Below are positions 7,978-15,889 of a stretch of 25,422 bases of DNA, in pieces. Below the pieces are notes generated by a model. That model was not told where the DNA came from. It did no database searches and was given only the letters and a program-made list of their open reading frames with translations. Numbering within the stretch: position 1 is the first letter of the stretch; every line of letters starts with the position of its first letter. The position numbers were made by a program, and so were the translations under genes. The stretch comes from Gammaproteobacteria bacterium. Its GTDB lineage: Bacteria > Gemmatimonadota > Gemmatimonadetes > Longimicrobiales > Gaopeijiaceae. The stretch is from positions 1 through 25,422 of the forward strand of contig JAHEKL010000008.1 of assembly GCA_024638345.1 (NCBI GenBank). Reading direction: 5' to 3'.

Positions 7978-8928
7978 TCAGGGGAGCGGAACCAACTCCA
8001 CGCTCGGCGGTTCGGCGTCCGCGAAATGAGGATGAACTACGTAGATGTTGTCGCCGGCCACGGCGGCCGTGGTGGCTTGGGTGGCGTAGACCCCCACCCC
8101 GGCCAGTTCTGCGGTAGCCCAGTCGTCCTCGCTCCGAAACCCGACGATCCGATTAGCGGAGTTGCTGACCACCACCAGCCTCCCATCCGGCGTCCACACC
8201 AAGCCGTCCTGGCCCGGCACCGACTCGGGCAGCGCGACCCGCGTTGCTGCGGCAGGGTCATCGAGCGGCACCTTCCAGAGGATCTCTCCTCCCGCGACGA
8301 GCAGATAGCCATTGGGATGAACTTCGATCCCGTTGAGGGCCAGTCCCTCACCGTCGAATCGATGGAGCAGCGAGGCCTGGTATTCGAGATCGACCTGATA
8401 GATCGAGTTCGCCTGCGTGTCGGTAACGTAGGCTGTTCCGTCCGGGCCGACCGCCACGTCGTTGGCGAAGTGGACGCGGTCCTCGGAGGGAGGCAGCGTG
8501 GCCGCTAGATCCACCATGGCGATGCGCTCGCCGGTTCCCAGCTCATAGACGCCCAACTGAGCCTGTCCACGGCTCCCACCTTGCAGCGCGGTGAGATCGG
8601 AATTCGCCACCAACAGTCGATCCCTCGGCTCGTCGACCTCGATCCCGATGGAGGATACGAGGTCTGGGTCGCTCACCACGGTCGTTACGCGTCCGTCCGG
8701 GTGGATCTGATAGACCGAGCCCTCGGTGACGGACCCGGTGAGGATCCGGCCATTCGCGGCGTCCCACTCGATTCCCTCCGGTACGAAGCCCCCTCTCTCC
8801 GCGACGATCACCGGAGGGAGCGCCGCCGCGGCCGCTCGGGCCGCTTCGGTTTCCCCGGAGCCCGAATCGCCACCGCCGCAGCCCGCAAGGAACGGCAGAA
8901 CGAATGTCCAAGACCATCGATTCTTCAT
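7978..8928 (-). CDS. SMP-30/gluconolactonase-like lipoprotein
   Basis: A 316-aa lipoprotein with a six-bladed SMP-30/SGL-type propeller. The signal ends LAGC, with lipidated Cys17. Probable metal ligands of the family are present: E51 in PEGIEWD, N156 in FANDVAV, N199 in LNGIEV and D241 in QDGLVW. SMP-30 relatives are lactonases or related hydrolases that need a divalent metal. The start is the ATG at 8926-8928, with GGTGGAG about 6 nt upstream; the 21 extra codons above it lack protein character. It lies 77 bp downstream of the NHL gene and 160 bp upstream of the PQQ dehydrogenase, all on one strand. A lactonase beside a quinoprotein sugar dehydrogenase would make biochemical sense (aldose to lactone to acid), but the substrate is not shown by the sequence. 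Confidence 0.83.
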   Translation of the reverse strand: MKNRWSWTFVLPFLAGCGGGDSGSGETEAARAAAAALPPVIVAERGGFVPEGIEWDAANGRILTGSVTEGSVYQIHPDGRVTTVVSDPDLVSSIGIEVDEPRDRLLVANSDLTALQGGSRGQAQLGVYELGTGERIAMVDLAATLPPSEDRVHFANDVAVGPDGTAYVTDTQANSIYQVDLEYQASLLHRFDGEGLALNGIEVHPNGYLLVAGGEILWKVPLDDPAAATRVALPESVPGQDGLVWTPDGRLVVVSNSANRIVGFRSEDDWATAELAGVGVYATQATTAAVAGDNIYVVHPHFADAEPPSVELVPLP

Positions 8929-9005
8929 ACGAGACTCCACCAGCAGCGCGCGATGCCCAGCCTCCGGCCCTCGATCGGGCCCAGAGCCCACAACGTCGTC
9001 CCGAC

Positions 9006-9974
9006 TCAGCGCGGGACGAACTTCTCGACCTGCCTCCCGACCGGGTCGGCGACGTAGATCTCGTTCGCAAGGCCGACCGCGATGTAGTGCGCCTCTCCGA
9101 ACTCGCCGATTCCTTCACCGGATCGGCCGGTGGCAGCCAACACACCACCCTCGGCGTCCAATCTCAGGATCTGTCCCGAGTAGCCGCTCACCATATACAT
9201 GTCGTCTCCCCTCACTACGAGCCCGCACGGGAGCCCCGCGTAGCTGCGCTGACGGATGAAGTTGCCGTCGAGGTCGAAGACCTGGACGCGTTGATTCTCG
9301 CGGTCTGCAACGTGCACCTGACCTCGCCAATCGACCACGATCGAGTGAGCGATGTCGAACTCCCCGATTCCCGTGCCCTGCCGACCCCAGGACGTGAGGA
9401 GCCGACCGTCCCTGTCGAACTTCAGAACCCCCGGCTCGCCGCTTCCGTGACCTTGGGCGACGAAGATCTCCCCGTCGGGCCCGAACGCGATATCGTTCGG
9501 CTCGCTCAGATATCGGGAGCCGGACGCCTCGTCCCATACTCCGTCGCGACCGGGTACCCCGAGGGTCATCAGCACCTCCCCCTCTGGGCTCAGCTTCATG
9601 ACGAAGTGCGCCCGCACGTCCGTCACCCAGAGGTTTCCGTCCTCGTCGATCCGGAGTCCGTGAGGTCGTTCGAAGCCGAGATCGTCCCCGAATGCGTGGA
9701 CGAATCGTCCCTGTCGGTCGAACCTGGCGAGCGGATTCGGGCCCCGATGGAAGACGTAGAGACTGCCTTCATGGTCGATCGCCACGGAGGACGATGGACC
9801 GAGTGTGACTTCCGGTGGCACCTCGAGCGGGTCGGCGACCGCGATGTAGGCCAGCTCGGGAACTTCCTCGTACGCTCCTCGGCTCTGCGCGACCGCCCCT
9901 GAAGGTAGGACGGTGAGCGTCAGTGTCAGAAGATTGATTGCCACGCGACTCACGCGACCCCCCTCGTCAAGCAT
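9006..9974 (-). CDS. Secreted NHL-repeat protein, peptidyl-alpha-hydroxyglycine amidating lyase-like
   Basis: A 322-aa exported propeller with a signal peptide cleaved near AVA-QS (residue 29). NHL repeats run through the mature part; examples are VYVADRE-type blades such as GQVHVADRENQRVQVFD and GNLWVTDVRAHFVMKLS. The pattern TLGPSSSVAIDHEGSLYVFHRG followed by PHGLRIDEDGN resembles the bacterial relatives of peptidyl-alpha-hydroxyglycine alpha-amidating lyase (PAL). The lyase activity of bacterial members is mostly untested, so the name states family only. The ATG at 9972-9974 has GGAG 4 nt before it; a GTG seven codons later (9951-9953) follows GAGGGGGG and is a credible alternative start. 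It is probably the first gene of the minus-strand propeller run, with a promoter candidate at 10040-10068. Confidence 0.83.
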   Translation of the reverse strand: MLDEGGRVSRVAINLLTLTLTVLPSGAVAQSRGAYEEVPELAYIAVADPLEVPPEVTLGPSSSVAIDHEGSLYVFHRGPNPLARFDRQGRFVHAFGDDLGFERPHGLRIDEDGNLWVTDVRAHFVMKLSPEGEVLMTLGVPGRDGVWDEASGSRYLSEPNDIAFGPDGEIFVAQGHGSGEPGVLKFDRDGRLLTSWGRQGTGIGEFDIAHSIVVDWRGQVHVADRENQRVQVFDLDGNFIRQRSYAGLPCGLVVRGDDMYMVSGYSGQILRLDAEGGVLAATGRSGEGIGEFGEAHYIAVGLANEIYVADPVGRQVEKFVPR

Positions 9975-10039
9975 TCGGCTCCAGCGGTCGGCTGCGCATT
10001 CGCGCTCGACCGGAACGTGTTTTCAGATCGTAGCGGTCC

Positions 10040-10068
10040 ATGTTAGGAGGCCCTGAAGGCCCGGGCAA
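10040..10068 (-). promoter_or_regulatory. Candidate sigma-70-type promoter for the NHL/SMP-30/PQQ run
   Basis: On the minus strand, TTGCCC and TAACAT are separated by exactly 17 bp (each matching 4 of 6 consensus bases), placing a start site near 10033 and a leader of about 58 nt before the NHL start. It lies in the 267-bp divergent interval facing the tannase gene. Confidence 0.4.
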
Positions 10069-10121
10069 TCGCGGAGACGGGGCCGAGTGTCGGTCAGGCC
10101 GGCTGCGGTGCACACGGTTGG

Positions 10122-10135
10122 CGCGCTCGAGCGCG
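10122..10135. promoter_or_regulatory. 14-bp perfect palindrome in divergent intergenic region
   Basis: CGCGCTCGAGCGCG between the diverging NHL and tannase genes. It is well placed for an operator acting on both, but a palindrome of this length is expected about once or twice by chance in 25 kb. Confidence 0.25.
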
Positions 10136-10241
10136 ACTTCACCGGAAACCCATTTCGCCGGAGCCGGAACGCGGCTAGGGTTGTGCGTTCAAGAATCTCC
10201 CCAGGCAATTCACGAACGCACCGAGGCTGCGCGAGAGGACC

Positions 10242-11891
10242 ATGAACCGAACCCGCTTCTCCGTTCCCGTGCTCGTCGCGACGCTCGTCCTCGCGACTCT
10301 GTCTTCAGCCAGCGCCCAGAACGTCCGCTCGGAAGAGCGCGCGGCCTGCGGGTCGCTCACCGGGATGGCGAATCTGACCATCACTTCCGCGGCCGTCGTC
10401 GAAGCCAGCCAAGGGGGACTTCCGTACTGCTACGTTCGGGGCATTCTTCCTCCGGCCATCGGATTCCACGTGCAGCTGCCGCTGAGGGACCAGTGGAACG
10501 GCCGGTTTCTCCAATGGGGAGACGGAGGCAAGGACGGTGACCTCGACTTCGCCGACCATCGGGTAGCGGAGGGGTATGCCGTGGCCAACACCAACATGGG
10601 CCACGACAGCGGGGCGGAGCCCGGATCTTCCTTTGCGTTCGACAATCGACAGGCCGAGATCGACTTCGGATATCGCGCAGTCCATCTGACCGTGGTGGCG
10701 GCCAAGGAAGTCGTGGATACCTACTACGGTCAAGCTCCAGAGTATTCGTACTTCGAGGGCTGCTCCACCGGGGGACGACAGGGCCTCATGGAGGCCCAGC
10801 GGTACCCCTACGACTTCGACGGGATCGTGGCCGGTGCGCCGGCTCACCACTATCAGGAGCTCAACGCGGCTCGGACGTGGCTCCTCCAGAAGATGTACAT
10901 GGACGACTTTGCCGGGTCGCTCTCCTTCGACACGGACGGGGATGGTTTGCCCGACAGTGCTCGGAAGCTCGAGATCCTAGCGGAGGCCGTTCTCCGACAA
11001 TGCGACACGATCGACGGAATCCACGACGGGGTCATCGACAACCCGCTCGCTTGTGACTTCGATCCGGATCGCGATCTGGCCCAGAGGATGTGCAGGGACG
11101 ACGCGAACGGAAACGAGTGCTTCACGAAGCTCCAACTGCAGCACGTGAAGGACTTCTACAGCGGGGCCTACGACAGTTTCGGTAGGAGTGTCTATCCGGG
11201 ACACACCCCAGGCTCCGAGGAGCAGTGGCTCCGACTCTACGTGCCCCACGAGGGCAACCAGTACACGGCCGGCGCTCTGGGAGTCACGGGGGATCACCTG
11301 AACTACCTCTTCTACGAGACCGATCCAGGTGTGACGCTGCCGACGCTATCCGACTTCTCGCTCACCCCTGATCCGGAGCGCCTGCCTCCCGAATGGGCAT
11401 GGTGGCAGTTCGACATCGACGACGTGACGAGGGGAATGGGAGATCTGATGATGGGGATCACCGATGCGACCGATCCCGACCTCACCCGCTTCCTCGTGTC
11501 GAACGGTGGAAAGCTGATCCTGTATCACGGATGGTCTGATTCGTTGATCGTCCCAGGGAAGACCATCGACTACTACGAGCGGATGACCGAGGCGACCTTC
11601 GCCGGGGACCTGGAGGAGGCGAGAGATCACTCACGGCTGTTCATGATTCCGGGTATGGGGCATTGTCGCGGAGGGCCAGCGCCCGATAGTTGGGACAAGC
11701 TGGCCCCCCTCGTCGAGTGGGTGGAGCGTGGGGTGGCACCGGACGCCGTGATCGCGACGCATAGCACCGACGGGATCGTGGACAACGCTCGGCCCATTTT
11801 CGCGTACCCGGATCAGGCGGGGTACTCCGGACCGGCAGGAGGGCAGAACGATCCCGAGAACTGGGTGCCGGAGAACTTCAGCCCGAGGTAG
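10242..11891 (+). CDS. Tannase/feruloyl esterase family hydrolase (secreted)
   Basis: A 549-aa secreted esterase predicted to cleave phenolic or aromatic esters (gallate, ferulate or related). A signal peptide ends near SSASAQ (residue 26). The family's catalytic set is intact: Ser175 in GCSTGGRQG, Asp433 in HGWSDSLI and His474 in GMGHCRGG, with Cys174 and Cys475 beside Ser and His as in the CS-D-HC arrangement, in which a disulfide links the two catalytic loops. The lid-side calcium motif is also visible as D255, D258 and D262 in CDTIDGIHDG. Length matches family members (about 520-580 aa). The ATG at 10242 follows GAGAGG with about 5 nt spacing. It diverges from the propeller run. The exact ester substrate cannot be read from the sequence. 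Confidence 0.93.
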   Translation: MNRTRFSVPVLVATLVLATLSSASAQNVRSEERAACGSLTGMANLTITSAAVVEASQGGLPYCYVRGILPPAIGFHVQLPLRDQWNGRFLQWGDGGKDGDLDFADHRVAEGYAVANTNMGHDSGAEPGSSFAFDNRQAEIDFGYRAVHLTVVAAKEVVDTYYGQAPEYSYFEGCSTGGRQGLMEAQRYPYDFDGIVAGAPAHHYQELNAARTWLLQKMYMDDFAGSLSFDTDGDGLPDSARKLEILAEAVLRQCDTIDGIHDGVIDNPLACDFDPDRDLAQRMCRDDANGNECFTKLQLQHVKDFYSGAYDSFGRSVYPGHTPGSEEQWLRLYVPHEGNQYTAGALGVTGDHLNYLFYETDPGVTLPTLSDFSLTPDPERLPPEWAWWQFDIDDVTRGMGDLMMGITDATDPDLTRFLVSNGGKLILYHGWSDSLIVPGKTIDYYERMTEATFAGDLEEARDHSRLFMIPGMGHCRGGPAPDSWDKLAPLVEWVERGVAPDAVIATHSTDGIVDNARPIFAYPDQAGYSGPAGGQNDPENWVPENFSPR

Positions 11892-11969
11892 CCGCTCGAG
11901 ACCCGGCCGCCGAATCGATACGCATCGAGACAAGGCTCGCGGCGAGAGGCGCGCCGCTGCATTATCCTG

Positions 11970-11983
11970 CTCGGGGCCCCGAG
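11970..11983. promoter_or_regulatory. 14-bp GC palindrome upstream of the secreted DUF4412-like gene
   Basis: CTCGGGGCCCCGAG, 44 bp before the next ATG and 78 bp after the tannase stop. It may be a weak terminator or an operator; there is no T-tract. Chance occurrence is plausible. Confidence 0.25.
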
Positions 11984-12027
11984 ATCGAGGGGCTCGAAGC
12001 CCGCACAGCGAACAGCTAGGAGCCACC

Positions 12028-13140
12028 ATGTCGGGGAATCGGATTGCCAAACTCGTTCTCGTGGGTCAGGCGCTGGCCTGGCCGCTCTTCGCCCAGAACC
12101 CCGACGACTTCCAGATGACGCGGTCGACAACCATGGAGTTCGGGGGGAGTCTGGGTACTCTCATGAGATTCGTGCCGGGCCTCGACGAGGAGCAGACGGA
12201 AACCCTTTCGATCGACGGGGTGCGCGCGATTTCGCGGACGGACACGGGAGAGACCTCCACCATCTTCGACTACGACAACGGGGCCATACTGGTCGCCGAT
12301 CACGAGGATCGGAGCTTCTATCGCTTCACATTCGAAGAGATGCTGGCTGCGGCGTCGATGGGGTCGCCGCTCACCGGCCCCGATGCGACCGAGACGCCGC
12401 CCGAGGCCCAGGACGCCGAGGTCGAATACGAGGTCAGCCTGACCGTGGATCGCCCGGGCGACTCGAAGGTCGTGGGGAACACCTCCACCGAGTTGGTACG
12501 GATGATCGTTCGGGCCGATCCCGTGAGTGCCCGGGACGTGGACCCGGAGCAGCTTCCCTCTTACGCCATGGTGAGTGATCTGTGGATGGCCGAGGACGGC
12601 CCGGCGGCCGAGGCTCAACAGCGGATTGCGGAGGCAGCCGCCCGGATGATGGGCGACCAGTCGCAGCTCAGAGACCAGGGAGCGGCCTTGAATCAGGCGT
12701 TCCAGATGAATCAAGCGCTGAGAGAGAGCTACGAGGAGATGGCGGAAGAGCTGAGCGAGGTGGAGGGCTTCCCACTCGAACAGACGATGGCTTTCGTGAC
12801 GCTCATGCCGGAGGCAGAGCTCGATCTCGAGGCGGCCCTCACCGAGGATATCGCCGGGGACGACGTCGACTTCAGCGCTCTCGCCCAGCAGGGCGCCGCT
12901 TCAGCCGTCGAGTCTGCCGTGCGGAGCCGACTCGGAGGGCTCGGGGGCCTCTTCGGAGGTGGGGGTGACGATCCGCCGGAAGAACCGGAGACGGAAACCC
13001 TGCAGCAGGCCGTGATCGTCCGAGTGACCGAGACCACCCAGAGCATCACTCGGGGCCCCCTTCCGTCCGGCTGGTTCGGGCCGATGGAAGGCTATGAGGA
13101 GCGCGAATCCCCCTTCAGCGAGCTTACCAACCCCAACTGA
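12028..13140 (+). CDS. Secreted protein of unknown function, DUF4412-like
   Basis: A 370-aa exported protein with a signal peptide ending near LFAQN (residue 22). The segment at about 60-105 (TDTGETSTIFDYDNG followed by DHEDRSFYRFTFEEM) has the pattern of DUF4412-type proteins, in which a strand naming a stored state is followed by a basic or aromatic strand; this is a resemblance, not a firm assignment. The middle (about 190-260) is Ala/Glu/Gln/Met-rich and probably helical. Near 315-330 there is a Gly/Leu-rich stretch (GGLGGLFGGGG), followed by an acidic Pro/Glu patch. No catalytic residues are recognised. The ATG at 12028 follows TAGGAG with 5 nt spacing. It may be transcribed with the tannase gene 136 bp upstream. 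It converges with the HerA-like gene, leaving 24 bp between stop codons. Confidence 0.8.
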   Translation: MSGNRIAKLVLVGQALAWPLFAQNPDDFQMTRSTTMEFGGSLGTLMRFVPGLDEEQTETLSIDGVRAISRTDTGETSTIFDYDNGAILVADHEDRSFYRFTFEEMLAAASMGSPLTGPDATETPPEAQDAEVEYEVSLTVDRPGDSKVVGNTSTELVRMIVRADPVSARDVDPEQLPSYAMVSDLWMAEDGPAAEAQQRIAEAAARMMGDQSQLRDQGAALNQAFQMNQALRESYEEMAEELSEVEGFPLEQTMAFVTLMPEAELDLEAALTEDIAGDDVDFSALAQQGAASAVESAVRSRLGGLGGLFGGGGDDPPEEPETETLQQAVIVRVTETTQSITRGPLPSGWFGPMEGYEERESPFSELTNPN

Positions 13141-13164
13141 TCGGGGCGGGCCCGCGGGCAGGAT

Positions 13165-15555
13165 TCAGGCGCGTTGTCGCGGAATCCAGAGGAGAGCCAT
13201 CTCGGAGACCGCGATGTCCGTCTTCTCGAGGCTCACGCTCATCGTCTCGATCTCCGCCGCACGCTCCTCGGCCTCGCTCTCGATCGCCGAGAGGTCGTCT
13301 GCGAGCTGGTCCTCGAGCTCCGTGATCTCGTCCTCCTTGTCCGCCACCTTGTCGGTCGCCGTCCGGAGTCTCTCTTGAGTGCGTTTCGTCATCGAGCGTC
13401 GGGACGCGAATCCGGACAGGGACCGTGCGTTTCCCTTCCCAGCCAGAAACATCGAGAGTAGCCGGCCGGCCCCGGACACGAGCTCCTGCTGTTTTCGAGC
13501 GCCGACGTCGACTTCGAGCTCTCGGACCCGACTCTCGGCGGTCGCCAGGGCGCTCCTCACGCGATCGATCCGTGATTCGTAGCGATCGCGAAGCTTCACC
13601 GCCTCGCCGTCGGCCCATTCCTGGGCTGCTTGGTCGCACCGCGCCCTGAACTCCTCCTCGCTCTCGCCCGGCCGGGAGTAGAGCTTGAGCTGCGGGTTCT
13701 TCAGGATTTCGAGCACCTGTTTGCGATAGAGATGCTCCTTCAGAGCGGTCTGAGCGCTCCGGAAGAACGTGGCCTGTGTGATGGGCGCGGCGGGAAGCGC
13801 GTACGCGACGCCATCCGGTGCCTCGTCGACGAGGTCCCTCTCGTCGTAGTCGACCGCGATCGCGTCCGCCGGGTCGAATCGGTCCTCCAAAGGAAAGAAG
13901 ACCGCCTCCCATTCCTGTTGGTGATCCAGTCCGGCCGCGCGATCGTCGAAGGTCATGTGAACCCGGGCGATCAGACCAGCCTCCAGCCGCGGGGAGCCTG
14001 GACTGGCACCGACCTCGCGGCTCCAGGGTGTCCCGGGGTCCAGGTAGCAGACGGGTATCGAATCGGGAACGGACGGCATGACTCGACTCTCGTCGTCTCG
14101 CGCGTGCTCGGTCGGGGTCGGGGCCGACCGAGGGACCGGTTCAGGGCGCGCCGCTGCAGCCGGCATCTCGGGCTTCAGGCGGGCGAGCTCCTCACGGGTG
14201 AGGGACCCCCGGAGAAAGGACATCGCCCAGCGCGACGTGAAGACGAGTGGCTCGGGCGAGCGCGCAGATCTGAAGACGAACTCACGCTTTCCGAGTCCGC
14301 CGATCATCCGGTCGAATCCCGCCACATCCACGTCGCCGGTGGCCGACTTGAGACCCTCGAGCACCCGAAGCTTGTCCCGCTCGGTCTGCAGCCGACCCAC
14401 GATCCAGGTTCCCGCGTTCGACATCGCCTTGTAGTCGAGGTCCACGGGGTTCTGGGTCGAAACCACGAGCCCGACGCCGTGCGCCCGAGCCTGCTTGAAG
14501 AGGGTGAGGATCGGCTTCTTCGCGGGGGGCTCGGCCGTAGGAGGGGCGAACCCGAACATCTCGTCCATGTAGACCAGGGCTCTGAGCTCGGAGGTTCCCG
14601 GCTGCTGCCGCATCCAGGTGATCAAACGCGTGAGCACCAAGGTGACGACGAACTGACGCTCCGTGTCCGAGAGATGCGCCATGTGGACGATTGAAGCGCG
14701 CGGACGCCCCTCGGGCGTCCAGAGAAGCGACTGCGCGTCGAGCGGGTCGCCATGAACCCAGCTCGAGAACGAGCTCGAGGCCACGAGCCCATTGAGCTGC
14801 ATGGCCAGCTGCGCCCTCTTCTTCTCGGGGAAGAAGTCGTCCAGCGGAAAGACGCCCAGCTTTCGCATCGGCGGCTTCTGGACGAGCCCGATGAGTCGGG
14901 GTAGATCCAGATCCTCTCCTTGTCTCCAAGCATGCTCGATGACGTTCGAGAGGAGGATGTGTTCGGGGTCGGAGATCGGATCGGCCTTGATCCCACCCAT
15001 CGTCAGGAGTCCGGAAACGAAGCCCTCGATCTCGTCCCGCATGGTCTCGGCGTGCGTCGACCAGTCGAGCTTCGGGGCGCGCAGGGAGCCGATCATGCTC
15101 AGAGGTACGCCGGCTCCCGACCCGGGCGTGTAGATCGTGAAGTCCGCCGAGCTGCGCAGGGTGCGGAGTCGCTCTGGGTGGATGCCCCAGCTCGCCAACC
15201 CTTCCTTCCAGCGTGTGGCGGTCCGCTCCGCCAGCTCACGTACGTCGATTCCGTCCCGGCGAGCCTCCGCTGGATCGACCCACGGCTCGAACTCGTCCGC
15301 GCTGAGGCCGGGAAACGAGAGGAGGAGGTTTCCCATGTCCCCCTTTGGGTCCAGGATCAGGACCGGAATCCCGGAAAGCAGCGCTTCCTCCAGGAGAACG
15401 ACCCCCATTCCGGTCTTCCCGGAGCCGGTCATGCCCAGAATGACGCCGTGCGTCGTCAAATGGTGCGAGGGCAGGCTCAGTCGTTCGTCCGTGCGAGCTT
15501 TGCTCTTGGGGTCGAGCAGTCCTCCGAGGAAGAAACCATCGGACTCAGGCGTCAT
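13165..15555 (-). CDS. HerA/FtsK-superfamily ATPase (DUF87/DUF853-like) with C-terminal coiled coil
   Basis: A 796-aa cytoplasmic P-loop ATPase. The Walker A motif is GMTGSGKT (41-48), the second strand carries LILDPKGDMGNL (67-78), Walker B is LVYMDE (D331, E332), and a sensor-like STQNP follows at 366-370. This order and spacing are those of HerA/VirB4-like DNA-translocating ATPases. The ATPase part ends near 470; a Pro-rich linker (about 480-520), an unassigned domain, and two coiled-coil stretches (about 640-690 and 722-775) follow. HerA normally works with the nuclease NurA or with defence partners, but none is encoded nearby, so the role (DNA translocation, repair, defence) is open. The ATG at 15553-15555 has GAGGAGA about 6 nt upstream; an overlapping ATG four bases earlier hits a stop after four codons. 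Confidence 0.88.
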   Translation of the reverse strand: MTPESDGFFLGGLLDPKSKARTDERLSLPSHHLTTHGVILGMTGSGKTGMGVVLLEEALLSGIPVLILDPKGDMGNLLLSFPGLSADEFEPWVDPAEARRDGIDVRELAERTATRWKEGLASWGIHPERLRTLRSSADFTIYTPGSGAGVPLSMIGSLRAPKLDWSTHAETMRDEIEGFVSGLLTMGGIKADPISDPEHILLSNVIEHAWRQGEDLDLPRLIGLVQKPPMRKLGVFPLDDFFPEKKRAQLAMQLNGLVASSSFSSWVHGDPLDAQSLLWTPEGRPRASIVHMAHLSDTERQFVVTLVLTRLITWMRQQPGTSELRALVYMDEMFGFAPPTAEPPAKKPILTLFKQARAHGVGLVVSTQNPVDLDYKAMSNAGTWIVGRLQTERDKLRVLEGLKSATGDVDVAGFDRMIGGLGKREFVFRSARSPEPLVFTSRWAMSFLRGSLTREELARLKPEMPAAAARPEPVPRSAPTPTEHARDDESRVMPSVPDSIPVCYLDPGTPWSREVGASPGSPRLEAGLIARVHMTFDDRAAGLDHQQEWEAVFFPLEDRFDPADAIAVDYDERDLVDEAPDGVAYALPAAPITQATFFRSAQTALKEHLYRKQVLEILKNPQLKLYSRPGESEEEFRARCDQAAQEWADGEAVKLRDRYESRIDRVRSALATAESRVRELEVDVGARKQQELVSGAGRLLSMFLAGKGNARSLSGFASRRSMTKRTQERLRTATDKVADKEDEITELEDQLADDLSAIESEAEERAAEIETMSVSLEKTDIAVSEMALLWIPRQRA

Positions 15556-15626
15556 TCATCTTCTCCTCGAAATCCGCCGGCGTTCAGGAAGCTCGGCGCC
15601 GGTCCGGACGCGTATCTGAGTGCAAG

Positions 15627-15655
15627 TTGAACTGAATGGCGGCGGATGAGATAAT
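15627..15655 (+). promoter_or_regulatory. Strong sigma-70-type promoter
   Basis: TTGAAC and GATAAT with a 17-bp spacer, the best consensus match I found in the noncoding parts of the window (4/6 and 5/6). The start site would be near 15662. It points at the 30-codon ORF at 15701 and the DUF481 gene at 15890. The surrounding 15556-15889 interval (334 bp) holds only these two elements. Confidence 0.6.
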
Positions 15656-15700
15656 TCGGGCGCGATTCGCCAAGCCTGGGGCAACACCATAGGACCGAAC

Positions 15701-15793
15701 ATGCCCGGAAAGGTCGGGGTCTACCAGGCGACGGCCGGCGAGTTCCGATTCCGCTTCGAGTCCCGCGCCCAGGAAACGGCGCTCGGCATGTGA
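15701..15793 (+). pseudogene. 30-codon YegP/DUF1508-like fragment
   Basis: A short ORF, ATG to TGA, in an otherwise noncoding interval. Its product reads like the first half of a YegP (DUF1508) repeat: VYQATAGEFRFRFES, then QETAL, matching the family pattern of a Tyr strand, a G-E-aromatic-R-aromatic-R strand and an E-T-x-L turn. Full YegP repeats run about 50 residues and often occur in pairs; here a stop follows residue 30, and no reading frame just downstream continues the domain. It has an AGGA 6 nt before the ATG and a good promoter about 45 bp upstream. It is most likely a truncated remnant, less likely a functional micropeptide. The match was made by eye. Confidence 0.38.
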
Positions 15794-15889
15794 CCCGAAG
15801 GGCCTGCTCCCGGTCTGTGGATGGGAGCCAACCTGGCTCGTCCTCCATTCGAACCGTGGGGGACTCACAAACCGAGAACAGGAGTTCAA

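Noticed and set aside
13146..13155. GCGGGCCCGC palindrome between convergent stop codons
   Set aside because: Too short, no loop and no T-tract to call a terminator.
13630..14694. Plus-strand ORF (354 codons)
   Set aside because: Antisense to the HerA-like ATPase; no ribosome site or domain.
15745..15790. TTCGAGTCC-like tRNA T-arm
   Set aside because: No acceptor stem, D-arm or anticodon arm can be folded around it; it lies in the YegP-like fragment.
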